Shown here: piece after piece, positions 9,592 to 18,471 of the stretch | How positions within the stretch are numbered: position 1 is the first letter of the stretch | Layout: the number at the start of each line of letters is the position of its first letter | Assembly (NCBI RefSeq): GCF_017308015.1 | Contig: NZ_JAFKFW010000023.1 | Span: 1 to 64,000, forward strand | Length of the DNA stretch: 64,000 nt | Origin: Allobosea sp. | GTDB taxonomy: Bacteria; Pseudomonadota; Alphaproteobacteria; Rhizobiales; Beijerinckiaceae | Reading direction: 5' to 3' | Program-made: the position numbers and the translations under genes | The notes under the pieces: generated by a model | What the model was told of the DNA's origin: nothing | Seen by the model: only the letters and a program-made list of their open reading frames with translations | Database searches by the model: none

Positions 9592-10575
9592 TCAGGCCGC
9601 CTGCTGGATGCCCGAGAGCTTCCAGGCGCCACCGCGCTCACGGACGAAGGTCCAGTACTCGCTGACCTCCTGGGTCTGCGTGGCACTGCCGTCGACGATC
9701 TTGCCGGACTTGCGGTCATAGAGCGCATTGATCAGGCTGAAACGCATCGCGACGGTCGCGTAGTCGGCATCGCCCTCACGCCAGGCTTGCGACAGGTCGC
9801 CCTGCAGCAGCTTGACGTCGGAGACACGGTCGGCGACGCCGCGACGGGCGTTGTCGCTCAGGTCCTCGTCGAAATAGCCGAACATCTCGGGCGTCGTACG
9901 CTGGCGCAGGCCCGCCTCATCCTCGTTCGAGTAGGCGGTGTTGATCTCGCCGAGCAGGCGCTCGAACGCGTTGAAATCGTCACCGGCAAGCTCGATCGGC
10001 TGCGGCTGCACGGCAGCAGCGGCGGCACCGCCGCCGAAGCCGCCCATGCGGGCGGCGGCAGGCTGCGGCTGCGGCGCGTCATAGCCCTGGCGGGCATAAG
10101 GCGCACCCGCGCCGGCAAGCTGCGGCTCGGAGCGGCGACGGAAGAAGCGGATGGCGAGCATGATGATGCCGGCGATCAAGCCGATCTGCAGCAGGAAGCC
10201 GAGCATACCGGCGAGTGAGGCCAGCCCGCCGAAGAAGCCCGAGCCCGACAGCATACCGAACAGGCCCGCGCCGAGCAGACCGGCGCCGATGCCCATCATC
10301 ATGTTGCGCGCGAAGGACGGGCGGGCGGCCTGCGCAGCCGCGCCAGCGGCCGACGGACCAGCCATCGACGGCGAGGCCGGAGCGGAGCGCTGGAACGTCT
10401 GGGCGCCACCCGGCGTCGTATTGGTCGAGGGCGGCGCGCTATTGGTGAACGACCCACGGCTGCCCGAGCTGCGGCCACCGCCCGGGCGGGCTTCGGCAAC
10501 GAGCGGCACGAGCACCAGGGCCCCGGCGACGAGGGCGACGGCACGTCCACGACGGGCGAGCGAAATCAGAGACAT
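9592..10575 (-). CDS. Tim44-like domain protein (membrane anchored)
   Basis: A 327-residue protein. An N-terminal signal or anchor (residues 8-28) is followed by a Gly/Ser/Thr/Pro-rich low-complexity region. Two hydrophobic segments lie near 105-155, then an R-R-R-S-E boundary. The C-terminal 140 residues fit the bacterial Tim44-like fold: F-E-R-L-L-G-E-I-N-T-A-Y-S-N-E-D...W-T-F-V-R-E-R-G-G-A-W-K-L-S-G-I. The fold is shared with mitochondrial Tim44 and NTF2-like proteins; the bacterial role is unsettled. AGGAGG-like sequence precedes the ATG at 10575. Confidence 0.82.
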   Translation of the reverse strand: MSLISLARRGRAVALVAGALVLVPLVAEARPGGGRSSGSRGSFTNSAPPSTNTTPGGAQTFQRSAPASPSMAGPSAAGAAAQAARPSFARNMMMGIGAGLLGAGLFGMLSGSGFFGGLASLAGMLGFLLQIGLIAGIIMLAIRFFRRRSEPQLAGAGAPYARQGYDAPQPQPAAARMGGFGGGAAAAAVQPQPIELAGDDFNAFERLLGEINTAYSNEDEAGLRQRTTPEMFGYFDEDLSDNARRGVADRVSDVKLLQGDLSQAWREGDADYATVAMRFSLINALYDRKSGKIVDGSATQTQEVSEYWTFVRERGGAWKLSGIQQAA

Positions 10576-10766
10576 TGTTCCTCCCGGAGCCCACCATGGG
10601 CCCACGGGCGCCAATATGGAGAGAGCCCGCATTCCACGCAAGACCTCACCGGCTAACAGGCTGAAATCCATAACCATTTCAAATCAGTGCATAATCATTC
10701 GTTGCGATCGGCCCGATATGGTAAACTCCAGAGCGGCCTCGCGATGCGAGGCGCGGGGAGAGCGCC

Positions 10767-11066
10767 ATGACCGGATCCGGACCGAGGCCTCACCGACACC
10801 GCGTGCTGCGCTGGATGCTCGCGCTCGCCGTCCTATTCCTTTTGAGCGAAGCCGCCGCAGCCGGGGAGCCGGCCGTCGCACTGGACAAGCCGCGCCTCGC
10901 CCAGGCGCCGGAACCGCTCTGCTTCTGCTGGAACGACGGTCGCAAGATCACGGAAGGAGCGATGTCCTGCATCAGGACCACGCAGGGGCGGCGCGTCGCG
11001 ACCTGCGGACGGGTGGTCAACATGATGTCGTGGCAGATAACGGAAACCGCCTGCCCGGAAAGCTGA
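10767..11066 (+). CDS. Small secreted hypothetical protein with cysteines
   Basis: A 99-residue protein with a clear Sec signal peptide (R-W-M-L-A-L-A-V-L-F-L-L-S-E-A-A-A-A). The mature part has five cysteines (C-F-C, then single Cys in the middle and near the end), suggesting disulfides in the periplasm. I do not recognise the family. GGGGAG lies just upstream of the ATG at 10767, and a strong terminator follows the gene, so it is a single-gene unit. Confidence 0.7.
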   Translation: MTGSGPRPHRHRVLRWMLALAVLFLLSEAAAAGEPAVALDKPRLAQAPEPLCFCWNDGRKITEGAMSCIRTTQGRRVATCGRVVNMMSWQITETACPES

Positions 11067-11099
11067 ACGCGCCGGCCTGACGCTAGCCGCTCCAACAGA

Positions 11100-11135
11100 A
11101 ACGCCGCCGGGACTCCTTCCCGGCGGCGTTGTTTT
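11100..11135 (+). terminator. Intrinsic terminator, 13-bp stem
   Basis: A perfect 13-bp stem (AACGCCGCCGGGA / TCCCGGCGGCGTT) with a 5-nt loop is followed by GTTTT. It ends the 10767-11066 gene. Confidence 0.9.
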
Positions 11136-11177
11136 CATTGCTCTTGTGGTCCTAGCGACTTCGAGACTGACCCGTTG

Positions 11178-11261
11178 TCAGAACGCTCCCAGAACGATCG
11201 CCATCATGAAAACGAATGCCGCACCCATGATCAATCGGTCGAGACGTAGCGTGACACTCAT
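11178..11261 (-). CDS. 27-residue single-span membrane microprotein
   Basis: The product is only 27 residues: a basic start (M-S-V-T-L-R-L-D-R-L) and one hydrophobic helix (I-M-G-A-A-F-V-F-M-M-A-I-V-L-G-A-F). A perfect AGGAGG at 11267-11272 sits 5 nt before the ATG at 11261, which decides the start and argues that it is translated. A 33-residue alternative starting at 11279 would bury that Shine-Dalgarno sequence inside the gene. Function is unknown; such proteins often modulate membrane complexes. Confidence 0.65.
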   Translation of the reverse strand: MSVTLRLDRLIMGAAFVFMMAIVLGAF

Positions 11262-11272
11262 CACACCCTCCT

Positions 11273-11653
11273 GTGTCATTGACCTGTCGTGGAAGCTACC
11301 AGAACTGACGAAGGCCGCAAGGGGGCGGCATCGTGGCGGCATCGGGATGCAGGCAAGATCATCCTTAATCACCCGTTAAACCATTGATTAGATTTGGGGA
11401 TATTTCTGGCTGCGAAATTTCGTCGCGAGTCGTCTCCACCGCTCCGCCACGGCTTCGCCATGGTTCGACCTGCGATCCCCGCGCACTGTTCTTGCCGACA
11501 TCCGCGACAGGGCCGGCAGCGGCGGAAGCTATCCCGGTTAAGGCCGGGAACCGCTCATTAAGGCGCGATTCACCACCGCACCAAAGTTAATCCGCCTGTG
11601 GCGGCCTGGACGCAGTCGGTTGAGAAACCGTTCACCAAGCGGTTCGCATTTGA
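11273..11653. other. Intergenic stretch without a recognised feature
   Basis: About 380 nt between the 27-codon gene and the extensin-like gene. Frames here are Arg/Pro-rich and lack ribosome sites. I see no hairpin-plus-T-run or palindrome that I can support; the promoter for the extensin-like gene must lie toward the right side. Confidence 0.4.
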
Positions 11654-12799
11654 ATGGTCATGCGACGCGCTCATCTCGCCCTCATCGCACTCGGCATCGT
11701 CGGCGCAACCGGCCTTGCGGGCTGCGGCAAGTTCCAGAAGCCCCAGCGCGCCGCCTGGCGCGACCAGGCGGAAGCGGCCTGCATGGCGTCCCGCCAGGTG
11801 CAGATCTCGTCCTATGTCAGTCTGCGCGGCAAGGCGATCGACGGGCCGGGCACCTGCGGCATGCAGCAGCCGCTCAAGGTCTCCGCCTTCTCGGGCGGCG
11901 GCATCGGGCTGACCAGCTCGGCCACTCTCTCCTGCCCCGTGGTCGCGACCACCGACAAGTGGCTGGCCGAAGTCGTGCAGCCGGCTGCGATGAACGTGCT
12001 CGGCGCCCAGGTCATCGAATTGCGGGCCGGCTCGTATTCATGCCGGGCGATGAACAACGGCACGGGAACGTCACGCACCTCGGAGCATGCCTTCGGCAAT
12101 GCCGTCGACGTCTTCTCCTTCCGGCTCAACGACAACCGCGTGATCACGGTCAAGGACGGCTGGCGCGGCTCGCCCGAGGAGCAGAACTTCCTGCGCGAGG
12201 TCTTCGTCGGCGCCTGCGAACATTTCTCGACGGTGCTCGGCCCCGGGGCCGATCCGCTGCATTACGACCATTTCCATATCGACCTGGCCCGCCATGCCAA
12301 GGGCCGGCACATCTGCAAGCCGGTGATCAAGTACACGCCGAACTACAACCTGCCACCGCCGGACCCGACACGCCCCTATTCGTCGGCCCAGACGCTGCCG
12401 CGCGGTTCGGCGCCGAGCGCCGGCACCGTGGTCGCGGGCGGCGGATTGCTCCGCCAGCCGAGCGACGGGCTGCGGCCGCCCGGCGCGGTCCAGGGCGGCT
12501 ATCCCGTGGCAAGCTACGCCCAGGGCCAGTCTGGTGGTCTCGACGCGCAACAGCGCTTCCTGGAGCAGTACGACGCGCGCCAGCAGCGGGGACGCTACCA
12601 GCCGCAGCCCTTGCCGAGCGAGAGTCGCGGGCCGCTCGCATTGCCGGGCGCCGTCGAGCCATCGGAGGAAGAGGCCACCCTCGGTGATGGCGGCGGCTCC
12701 GGCGTCATGGACCAGCAGGGCTCCGAGGAGGCCTTGCCGATCAACGCCCGGAACGATCCCTTCGCCTATAGCTCGGGGCGCGTACCGCCCCGGCGCTAG
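11654..12799 (+). CDS. Extensin-like (M15-type) lipoprotein
   Basis: A 381-residue lipoprotein. The signal peptide ends in the lipobox L-A-G-C (Cys 24). The extensin-like C domain, related to D,D-/L,D-carboxypeptidase folds, spans about residues 40-230 and has the zinc-ligand patterns S-E-H-A-F-G-N-A-V-D-V and H-Y-D-H-F-H-I-D. It probably acts on peptidoglycan at the envelope. The last 150 residues are Gly/Pro/Gln-rich and likely unfolded. Two in-frame ATGs (11654, 11660) are possible. It is convergent with the MepA-like gene, 9 nt away. Confidence 0.85.
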   Translation: MVMRRAHLALIALGIVGATGLAGCGKFQKPQRAAWRDQAEAACMASRQVQISSYVSLRGKAIDGPGTCGMQQPLKVSAFSGGGIGLTSSATLSCPVVATTDKWLAEVVQPAAMNVLGAQVIELRAGSYSCRAMNNGTGTSRTSEHAFGNAVDVFSFRLNDNRVITVKDGWRGSPEEQNFLREVFVGACEHFSTVLGPGADPLHYDHFHIDLARHAKGRHICKPVIKYTPNYNLPPPDPTRPYSSAQTLPRGSAPSAGTVVAGGGLLRQPSDGLRPPGAVQGGYPVASYAQGQSGGLDAQQRFLEQYDARQQRGRYQPQPLPSESRGPLALPGAVEPSEEEATLGDGGGSGVMDQQGSEEALPINARNDPFAYSSGRVPPRR

Positions 12800-12808
12800 A
12801 CCGACGGT

Positions 12809-13747
12809 TCAGCGCGAGACCAGAACCTGCCGGCATTCCGGCGGCAGGGCATCGAGGGACATCGGCGGCTTCGGCTTGGGTTTCGGCCCGGGCTTCGGCT
12901 TCGGCGGATTGAAGATCGCGTTGTGCTGGCGTTCGATCCAGCCGCTGAGCTCGGCGCCGCAGCCATCGCCGAAATTCGGCGGCTCCTGGCCCTGGCAACT
13001 CGCCATCCCGGCAGGACAGGCCAGCCTGATATGGAAATGGTAGTTGTGGCCCCAGATCGGCCGCACCTTCTCCAGCCAGCTCTTGTCGGCACCGGCCTCG
13101 CGGCAGAGCGCGACCTTGAGCGCCGGATTGACGAAGATGCGCTCGACCTTGGGCTCAGCCGCGACAGCGCGGATCAACCGGGTATGGGCCGGTGTCCAGT
13201 TCCGGGGCTCGACGTCCCGCCAGTCCGAGCGAGCCATGTTGACCGCCGGCATGTTCTCGCGCTGCGAGCGGTCGAGCCGGCCGCGCGGCATGGGCGTCAG
13301 CCAGACATCGGCATCGAGCCCGATCTGGTGCGAGGCATGGCCGGTCAGCATCGGGCCGCCGCGCGGCTGCGACATGTCACCGACGAGCAGGCCGGCCCAG
13401 CCGGTGATACGCGGTACGTCTCGTGCGAGCTTCTCCAGATAATCGACCAGAGCCGGATGGCCCCAGTTGCGATTGCGGTTGAGGCGCATGACCTGCCAGC
13501 TCGGGCCATCGACCGGCAGTTCCGCCGCACCCGCAAGGCAGCCGCGTGCATAGGAACCGATGGCGCGGGCCTGCATGTTGGCTGGCCCCGTTTTCTGGCC
13601 AAAGAGGGAACGGGCGGCATCGGGCCAGGCTGCGATATTCGCGGCTCGGGTCTTCGCCTCCTGGTCTGCCGTGGACTGGGCCCGGCCTGCGGCTGGCAGA
13701 AGGGCGAGCGGCGCCAGAAGAGCCGCGATTCGGGAGATGCTGCGCAT
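12809..13747 (-). CDS. mepA: Penicillin-insensitive murein endopeptidase
   Basis: A 312-residue periplasmic LAS-family zinc peptidase that cuts D-alanyl-meso-diaminopimelyl cross-links. A signal peptide (I-A-A-L-L-A-P-L-A-L-L-P-A-A-G-R-A) is present. Zinc and catalytic patterns are visible: G-H-A-S-H-Q-I-G-L-D-A-D near 140 and N-Y-H-F-H-I-R-L near 236. The C-terminus carries a Lys-Pro repeat (P-K-P-K-P-G-P-K-P-K-P-K-P) that may bind the wall or envelope. The start at 13747 gives a compact signal peptide. Confidence 0.9.
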   Translation of the reverse strand: MRSISRIAALLAPLALLPAAGRAQSTADQEAKTRAANIAAWPDAARSLFGQKTGPANMQARAIGSYARGCLAGAAELPVDGPSWQVMRLNRNRNWGHPALVDYLEKLARDVPRITGWAGLLVGDMSQPRGGPMLTGHASHQIGLDADVWLTPMPRGRLDRSQRENMPAVNMARSDWRDVEPRNWTPAHTRLIRAVAAEPKVERIFVNPALKVALCREAGADKSWLEKVRPIWGHNYHFHIRLACPAGMASCQGQEPPNFGDGCGAELSGWIERQHNAIFNPPKPKPGPKPKPKPPMSLDALPPECRQVLVSR

Positions 13748-13923
13748 ATCCGGAGAATCGCCGCTACGTACCGTGCGGGTCAAGCATGACAGGAAACACC
13801 GGCGCCTCCGGCAGCCGGCCTCGCGGCAATCATCCCGGTGTGCCGCAGCGGAACCGGGAGTTCGCAGCCGGCGTTTCCCGCTAGACCTCGCCCGACACGG
13901 GCATCGATCTACGGGAGTTCGCC

Positions 13924-14094
13924 ATGTCTACCGTGCTCATCATCGTGCTGCTCATCCTGCTTCTCGGCGGCGGCGGCTACTACGGCCATCGCAGCTACGG
14001 GACGGCAGGACTGGGCGGCGTGCTCGGCCTCGTGATCGTAATCGTGCTGATCCTGTGGCTGCTCGGCGCCATCGGCGGCGCGCGGGTCGCCTGA
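13924..14094 (+). CDS. DUF3309 family small membrane protein
   Basis: A 56-residue hydrophobic protein with two membrane segments (L-I-I-V-L-L-I-L-L-L-G-G-G-G and L-G-L-V-I-V-I-V-L-I-L-W-L-L-G) around G-Y-Y-G-H-R-S-Y-G. This is the DUF3309 pattern, frequent in Hyphomicrobiales. Function is unknown, though the family is often reported with stress regulons (general knowledge). The ATG at 13924 begins the only plausible frame, preceded by GGGAG at about 10 nt. Confidence 0.8.
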   Translation: MSTVLIIVLLILLLGGGGYYGHRSYGTAGLGGVLGLVIVIVLILWLLGAIGGARVA

Positions 14095-14114
14095 TCGGGA
14101 ACTGTCGCAACCGG

Positions 14115-14294
14115 TCAGGCCACGTCAGGCCGACCAGTTGCGCCAGGTCCGGCGACAATCTTGGCGCAGACAGACAAGAGCGCGGCAGGACCGAGATAGG
14201 GCAAGGCAGACAACAGCGCCCCTCGAAAGCCGCCATCGGCCGCGGCGGCATGCGCGACCTGGCTGCGCTCTTCCTCCGTCAGATCGATCGCCAC
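14115..14294 (-). CDS. Small hypothetical protein (59 residues, GTG start)
   Basis: A 59-residue reading frame starting with GTG at 14294, preceded by GAGGGGGA. The N-terminus is acidic (L-T-E-E-E-R-S-Q-V), followed by an Ala/Leu-rich helical stretch (G-A-L-L-S-A-L-P-Y-L-G-P-A-A-L-L). It lies 38 nt downstream of the ornithine cyclodeaminase-like gene on the same strand and could be the last gene of that operon. I do not recognise a family. Confidence 0.45.
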   Translation of the reverse strand: MAIDLTEEERSQVAHAAAADGGFRGALLSALPYLGPAALLSVCAKIVAGPGATGRPDVA

Positions 14295-14332
14295 CGGTAT
14301 CCCCCTCGGGCCGCGGCGAAGCTCCGTCGAGC

Positions 14333-15280
14333 TTAGATGCGGCGCTCCCAGACCGCGATGGCGGCCGCCAGATCCTCGAGGGCGACGCCGACCGACTTGA
14401 ACAGCGTGATGCCGCCGCCCTCGACCAGGCCGGCGATCCGGCCATGGCAGAGATCGGCGAGCGTGCCAGCGACCTGGTCTGCACTGTAACTGCCTTCGGC
14501 AATCGCGACGGCGACGTCACCGCCTTCATCGATCGCCTTGCCGGAGTCGACGATCACGCGGGCGCGGTGCAGGGCATCGGCATCGGCCTCGCGCATCTGC
14601 ATGGTGAAGCCGCCGATCAGGTCGAGATGGGCCTCGCGCTTCAACCAGTGGCCGTGAATCAAGGGTTCGGTGGCGTTGGTGGCGCAGGAGATGATGTCGG
14701 CGGTGCGGGCTTCGCCTTCGAGATCGGTGGTGGCGCGGGCCTCGATGCCCTCCCGGGCCAGCTCGGCCACGGTGGCCTCGGCCGCTTCGGGGCGCCGCGC
14801 CCAGATCGCGATTTCGGTGAGCGGACGGACCGAGCGATGCGCCTTGATGATAAAGGGTGCGAGCGCGCCGGCTCCGACCATCAGCATGCGGCTGGATTCG
14901 GGGTTCGACATGTAGCGCGAGGCCAGGGCCGAGGCCGCGGCCGTGCGCCAGGTCGTCAGCCGGTTGCCGTCCATCACGGCGAGCGGCTTGCCGCTCGTGC
15001 CGTCCATCAGGAGATAGGCGCCCATGACGCCCGGCAGGTTGCGCTTGCCGTTGCCGAAGAAGACCGAGACAATCTTGGTGCCGATATAGGGACTGGCGAC
15101 ATCCGGCCCGCTCCAGGCGGGCATGGTCAGCAGGATGGCATCGGTCTCGTCTGGCCGCTGGATCGCGTATTGGCCGCGCTTGGGTGCGATGACCTCGCTG
15201 CGGAAGGCGTCGTCGAGAATGTCGATCAGGCCGGGGTAATTCAGGGCCGCGTCGATCTCGGCCACGTCGAAAAGTCGCAT
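14333..15280 (-). CDS. Ornithine cyclodeaminase / mu-crystallin family protein
   Basis: A 315-residue NAD(P)-binding protein. The N-terminal domain shows the substrate-binding K-I-V-S-V-F-F-G-N. The Rossmann motif V-G-A-G-A-L-A-P-F lies in the middle. Family members include ornithine cyclodeaminase, alanine dehydrogenase and ketimine reductases, and the sequence alone does not settle which. The ATG at 15280 overlaps the upstream lapA stop by 1 nt (TGATG), so translation is coupled. Confidence 0.85.
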   Translation of the reverse strand: MRLFDVAEIDAALNYPGLIDILDDAFRSEVIAPKRGQYAIQRPDETDAILLTMPAWSGPDVASPYIGTKIVSVFFGNGKRNLPGVMGAYLLMDGTSGKPLAVMDGNRLTTWRTAAASALASRYMSNPESSRMLMVGAGALAPFIIKAHRSVRPLTEIAIWARRPEAAEATVAELAREGIEARATTDLEGEARTADIISCATNATEPLIHGHWLKREAHLDLIGGFTMQMREADADALHRARVIVDSGKAIDEGGDVAVAIAEGSYSADQVAGTLADLCHGRIAGLVEGGGITLFKSVGVALEDLAAAIAVWERRI

Positions 15281-15618
15281 CAATTCCGTCCGTTGGTCAG
15301 TGCCGGCAGCGCGGAGTCGGGCACGGCGGAGCGCAGCGCCTGGGTTTCGGAACGCAGCGCCTCCGCCTCGCGACGGTTGCGGCGCGCCGCCTTGCGGTGC
15401 TTGCCCTGCGCGATCCAGGATGCCAGACCGCCGACGAGGACGCCGATGGCGATCGCCGCGAGCACCACTGCGAAGAGCGGCAGCTCGATCGAGAACATCG
15501 GCAGGTCACGGCTGAAAGGGTCGAGCGAAACGCGCACCATGCCGCGATTGGCGACAGAGAACAGCACGATCACCAGCGCGACGGGAACCAGCACCAGCGC
15601 CTTGAAGAAGGCCTTCAT
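15280..15618 (-). CDS. LapA domain-containing membrane protein
   Basis: A 112-residue protein with two membrane helices (residues 5-25 and about 45-70) and a basic, coiled-coil C-terminus (K-H-R-K-A-A-R-R-N-R-R-E-A-E-A-L). The N-R-G-M-V-R-V-S-L-D-P-F phrase between the helices is typical of LapA/YciS-like proteins, which take part in lipopolysaccharide assembly control. It lies upstream of and overlaps the ornithine cyclodeaminase-like gene. Confidence 0.8.
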   Translation of the reverse strand: MKAFFKALVLVPVALVIVLFSVANRGMVRVSLDPFSRDLPMFSIELPLFAVVLAAIAIGVLVGGLASWIAQGKHRKAARRNRREAEALRSETQALRSAVPDSALPALTNGRN

Positions 15619-15645
15619 CGGGTTTGTACCCTTTGCATTTGCGAG

Positions 15646-15760
15646 CCCTCATCCTGAGAAGCAAGCCGACAGGCCTGTGTCTTGAAGGATGCTCCAGATG
15701 CTACCAGAACCTCCTGGATCATCCTTCGAGACGCCACTAGCGCGGCCCTCAGGATGAGGG
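15646..15760. repeat. Nested palindromic intergenic (REP-like) repeat
   Basis: Perfect outer arms CCCTCATCCTGAG (15646-15658) and CTCAGGATGAGGG (15748-15760) enclose inner arms GTCTTGAAGGATG (15679-15691) and CATCCTTCGAGAC (15720-15732), which differ at one base. Motifs of this kind are dispersed between genes in many Hyphomicrobiales genomes (general knowledge). It lies between lapA and ihfB, both transcribed leftward. Confidence 0.75.
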
Positions 15761-15794
15761 CTGGAGTTGGACCCAGCCTTGGAAACGCCTGCGA

Positions 15795-16079
15795 TCAGTC
15801 CTTGCCGTTGAGGCGCAGCCGCAGCTCCTTGCCCGTCTTGAAGACGGGGACGAATTTCTCCTCGACCTCCACCGCGTCGCCCGTGCGGGGATTGCGGCCG
15901 ATGCGGGCCGAGCGGCCCTTGCGCGAGAAGGCGCCGAAGCCGCGCAGCTCCACCCGGTCGCCCCGCGCCAGCGCTTTCACGATCTCGTCCAGGATAGCCG
16001 AGACGATGTTCTCGATGTCGCGCTGATAGAGGTGGGTGTTGCGGTCGGCGATCCGCTGAACGAGTTCGGACTTAATCAT
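15795..16079 (-). CDS. ihfB: Integration host factor subunit beta
   Basis: A 94-residue HU/IHF-family DNA-bending protein. The start [10 protein letters not shown] and the arm region [14 protein letters not shown] match IHF-beta, including the G-F-G-A-F-S motif before it. It pairs with IHF-alpha to bend DNA in recombination and transcription. The start at 16079 follows sppA by 28 nt, so the two form an operon, the usual alphaproteobacterial order. IHF is commonly needed by tyrosine recombinases such as the one at 35728. Confidence 0.93.
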   Translation of the reverse strand: MIKSELVQRIADRNTHLYQRDIENIVSAILDEIVKALARGDRVELRGFGAFSRKGRSARIGRNPRTGDAVEVEEKFVPVFKTGKELRLRLNGKD

Positions 16080-16107
16080 CGCTGGAGTATAACCATTTGT
16101 ATCAACA

Positions 16108-17079
16108 TCACTTTTCAGCGGCAGGCTGCCAGAGCGCCAAGGGCGCGTCAAGCCGCAAGCCGACCGGCTGGTCCGCCGCCCGCGCGATCGTCGCGGCGAG
16201 CGCATCGAGCCCGGCACCGCGGGCCATAGCCTCCGCAAAGCTCCAGAGGCCAAGCGACGAGGATTCGCTACGCCGACGCCAGTCGCGAACCTTCAGGTCC
16301 TTGGCGACACTCTTCTCGCGCTCCATCCAGGCGATCGCCTCCGGCTCGCCGCCGATCTGATCGACGAGCTTGAGGGCCACGGCCTGGCGGCCGGAATGGA
16401 CGCGGCCGTCCGAGACCGTGGCCACCTCGCCCTCGGCGAGATGGCGCCGGTCGCGCACCATGTCCTTGAACCAGGTGTAGTTGTCGTTGACGACGCGCTG
16501 CAGCGCCTCGCGCGCCTCCGGCGAGGTCGGCTCGAAACCGCTCGGCGCCGCCTTCAACGGGCTCGACTTGATCGACTCGACCTTGACGCCGACCGTGTCG
16601 AGCAGGTTCGAGACGTTGGGGAACTGGAAGAGCACGCCGATCGAGCCGACGAGGGAGGTCTGGCGGGCGACGATGCGGTCCGCCCCCATCGCGGCGATAT
16701 AGCCGCCCGACGCGGCGACGCCGTCGACCACCGCAACCATCGGCTTCTTCGCGGCGAGCTGGCGCAAAGCCGTATGCAATGCCTCGGAGCCCGAGGTCGT
16801 ACCACCGGGGCTGTCGACGCGGAGCACGACGGCGGAGACCGACTTGCTGTCCTCGACCGACTTGATCAGGTCGAGCGTGCGGCGATCGCCGGAGATGAAG
16901 CCGGAAATGGTAATGCGCGCGATATGGGCGCTCGACAGGCTGGCAGGGCCGTCGCCCTTCCAGGCGAAGCCGGCGACCACCGCCGCGACGATCACGCCCA
17001 GCACGGCGAGCACGCGCCAGAGCGTCAGCTTGCGGCGCAGGCTGCGGCGGTCTGCGAGCAGATCGGCATCGGACGACAT
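16108..17079 (-). CDS. sppA: Signal peptide peptidase SppA
   Basis: A 323-residue membrane-bound serine protease of family S49 that degrades cleaved signal peptides. One N-terminal membrane helix spans about residues 20-40. The nucleophile is Ser124 in [10 protein letters not shown], and the likely general base is Lys176 in S-P-L-K. The motif R-V-D-S-P-G-G precedes. It is the short, single-domain form found in most bacteria outside the enterics. It is upstream of ihfB in one operon. Confidence 0.92.
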   Translation of the reverse strand: MSSDADLLADRRSLRRKLTLWRVLAVLGVIVAAVVAGFAWKGDGPASLSSAHIARITISGFISGDRRTLDLIKSVEDSKSVSAVVLRVDSPGGTTSGSEALHTALRQLAAKKPMVAVVDGVAASGGYIAAMGADRIVARQTSLVGSIGVLFQFPNVSNLLDTVGVKVESIKSSPLKAAPSGFEPTSPEAREALQRVVNDNYTWFKDMVRDRRHLAEGEVATVSDGRVHSGRQAVALKLVDQIGGEPEAIAWMEREKSVAKDLKVRDWRRRSESSSLGLWSFAEAMARGAGLDALAATIARAADQPVGLRLDAPLALWQPAAEK

Positions 17080-17152
17080 CGGTTACTCCTGGCGGCTGCG
17101 GGTCCGTGATGTAGACCCGCAGGGCCGGCCGGGCAAGGCGCGAGGCGCCGTC

Positions 17153-18445
17153 TCAGGCCGCGACCGAGGCGCGCGCCCGGTCGAGCGCGAGCAGCGCAAG
17201 GCCGCTGGCCACCGAACGGAAAGCATCGCCGATATGCACCTTGCCGGCGCCGAAGCGGCGGTCGAACAGGCCGCGCACGGCCGGGACGTAGGAGGTACCG
17301 CCGGTCATGAAGACCGCCTCGATGCGGTCACCGCCGCCAAGGCCGGCCTCGGCCAGTGCGCGGTCAAGCGCTGCTTCGATGGCACCGACATCATCAGCGA
17401 TCCAGCGATCGAAATCGGCGCGGCGGATCGGCTTTTCGATGGTGACGCCCATCTGGTTGAAGCTCAGCGTGGTCTCCTCGCGGTCGGAGAGCGCGACCTT
17501 GGCGGCGGAGACAGCGCGATAGAGCTCGTATCCGAGATCGTATTCGATCACCGTCAGCAGGTCCTCGAGCTTGCCGGGCTCGACGGCCTCGCGGATCAGC
17601 GCGTTTAGCTCGGCCATGATCTCGCGGCTCTTCATCAGCGAGAGCTTGTGCCATTGCGCGAAGGCGGCGTGGTAATGGGCCGGCACCGGCAGGAGCTTGC
17701 CGAAGGAACGGTAGTCCGTGCCCTTGCCGAGCGCCGGCGAGACCGCATGCTCGATGATGCGGTAGTCGAAGGTGTCGCCGGCGACGCCGACACCGGCATG
17801 GGAGAGCGGGATCGCCTCCAGGCCGCGATTGCGGCCGGGTTCGAAGCGCATCACCGAGAAGTCGCTGGTACCACCGCCGAAATCGGCGACCAGCATGGTC
17901 TGCGGCGTCTTCAGGTCACGGGCATACCAGTAGGCGGCGCCGAGCGGCTCATAGGCGAAATCGACCTGTTCCATGCCGGCCTTGCCATAGGAGGCCTTCA
18001 GGCGACCGACCGCGAGTTCCTCGTCCGGGCGCTCTCCGGCGAACACGACCGGGCGGCCGGACACCAACGGCAGCGCGTCATGGCCGGGCAGTCCCGTCGC
18101 GAGGTCGGAAAGGAAGACGCCGATCAGATCCTCCAGCCGGAAGAGCTTGCCGAACAGGCGCGTTTCCTGGAAGGCACGGCTCGACAGATGCGTTTTTAGC
18201 GACTGCAGGAAGCGGTGCTCGGTCGTCATGCCGAGCGCCATGTCGAGCGCGTCGGGACCGCTGACATGGGTGATGCGGGTCTCGGGCGGGCGCCCTTCCC
18301 GCCAGAACATCAGCGCCGAGCGATAGGCATCGACCGCGCCCTGCTTCGTGGCGAAGGAGCGCGTCATGACCGACCCGTCCGACCCCGCCAGCGCAACGAC
18401 GCTGTTGGTGGTGCCGAAGTCGATGCCGATGGCGGCGGGGGTCAT
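17153..18445 (-). CDS. Hsp70-family chaperone-like protein (YegD type)
   Basis: A 430-residue ATPase with the Hsp70/actin fold. The phosphate-1 motif I-G-I-D-F-G-T-T-N-S is at 6-15, the phosphate-2 region is V-A-D-F-G-G-G-T-S-D-F, and the adenosine motif is V-F-M-T-G-G-T-S-Y-V-P. It lacks a DnaK substrate-binding domain and lid; length and order match YegD-like proteins. Client and partner are unknown. It stands alone between sppA and rpsA, with a REP-like element upstream. Confidence 0.85.
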   Translation of the reverse strand: MTPAAIGIDFGTTNSVVALAGSDGSVMTRSFATKQGAVDAYRSALMFWREGRPPETRITHVSGPDALDMALGMTTEHRFLQSLKTHLSSRAFQETRLFGKLFRLEDLIGVFLSDLATGLPGHDALPLVSGRPVVFAGERPDEELAVGRLKASYGKAGMEQVDFAYEPLGAAYWYARDLKTPQTMLVADFGGGTSDFSVMRFEPGRNRGLEAIPLSHAGVGVAGDTFDYRIIEHAVSPALGKGTDYRSFGKLLPVPAHYHAAFAQWHKLSLMKSREIMAELNALIREAVEPGKLEDLLTVIEYDLGYELYRAVSAAKVALSDREETTLSFNQMGVTIEKPIRRADFDRWIADDVGAIEAALDRALAEAGLGGGDRIEAVFMTGGTSYVPAVRGLFDRRFGAGKVHIGDAFRSVASGLALLALDRARASVAA

Positions 18446-18471
18446 GGCGAGCTCCTTTTATAGCGTGTGGT

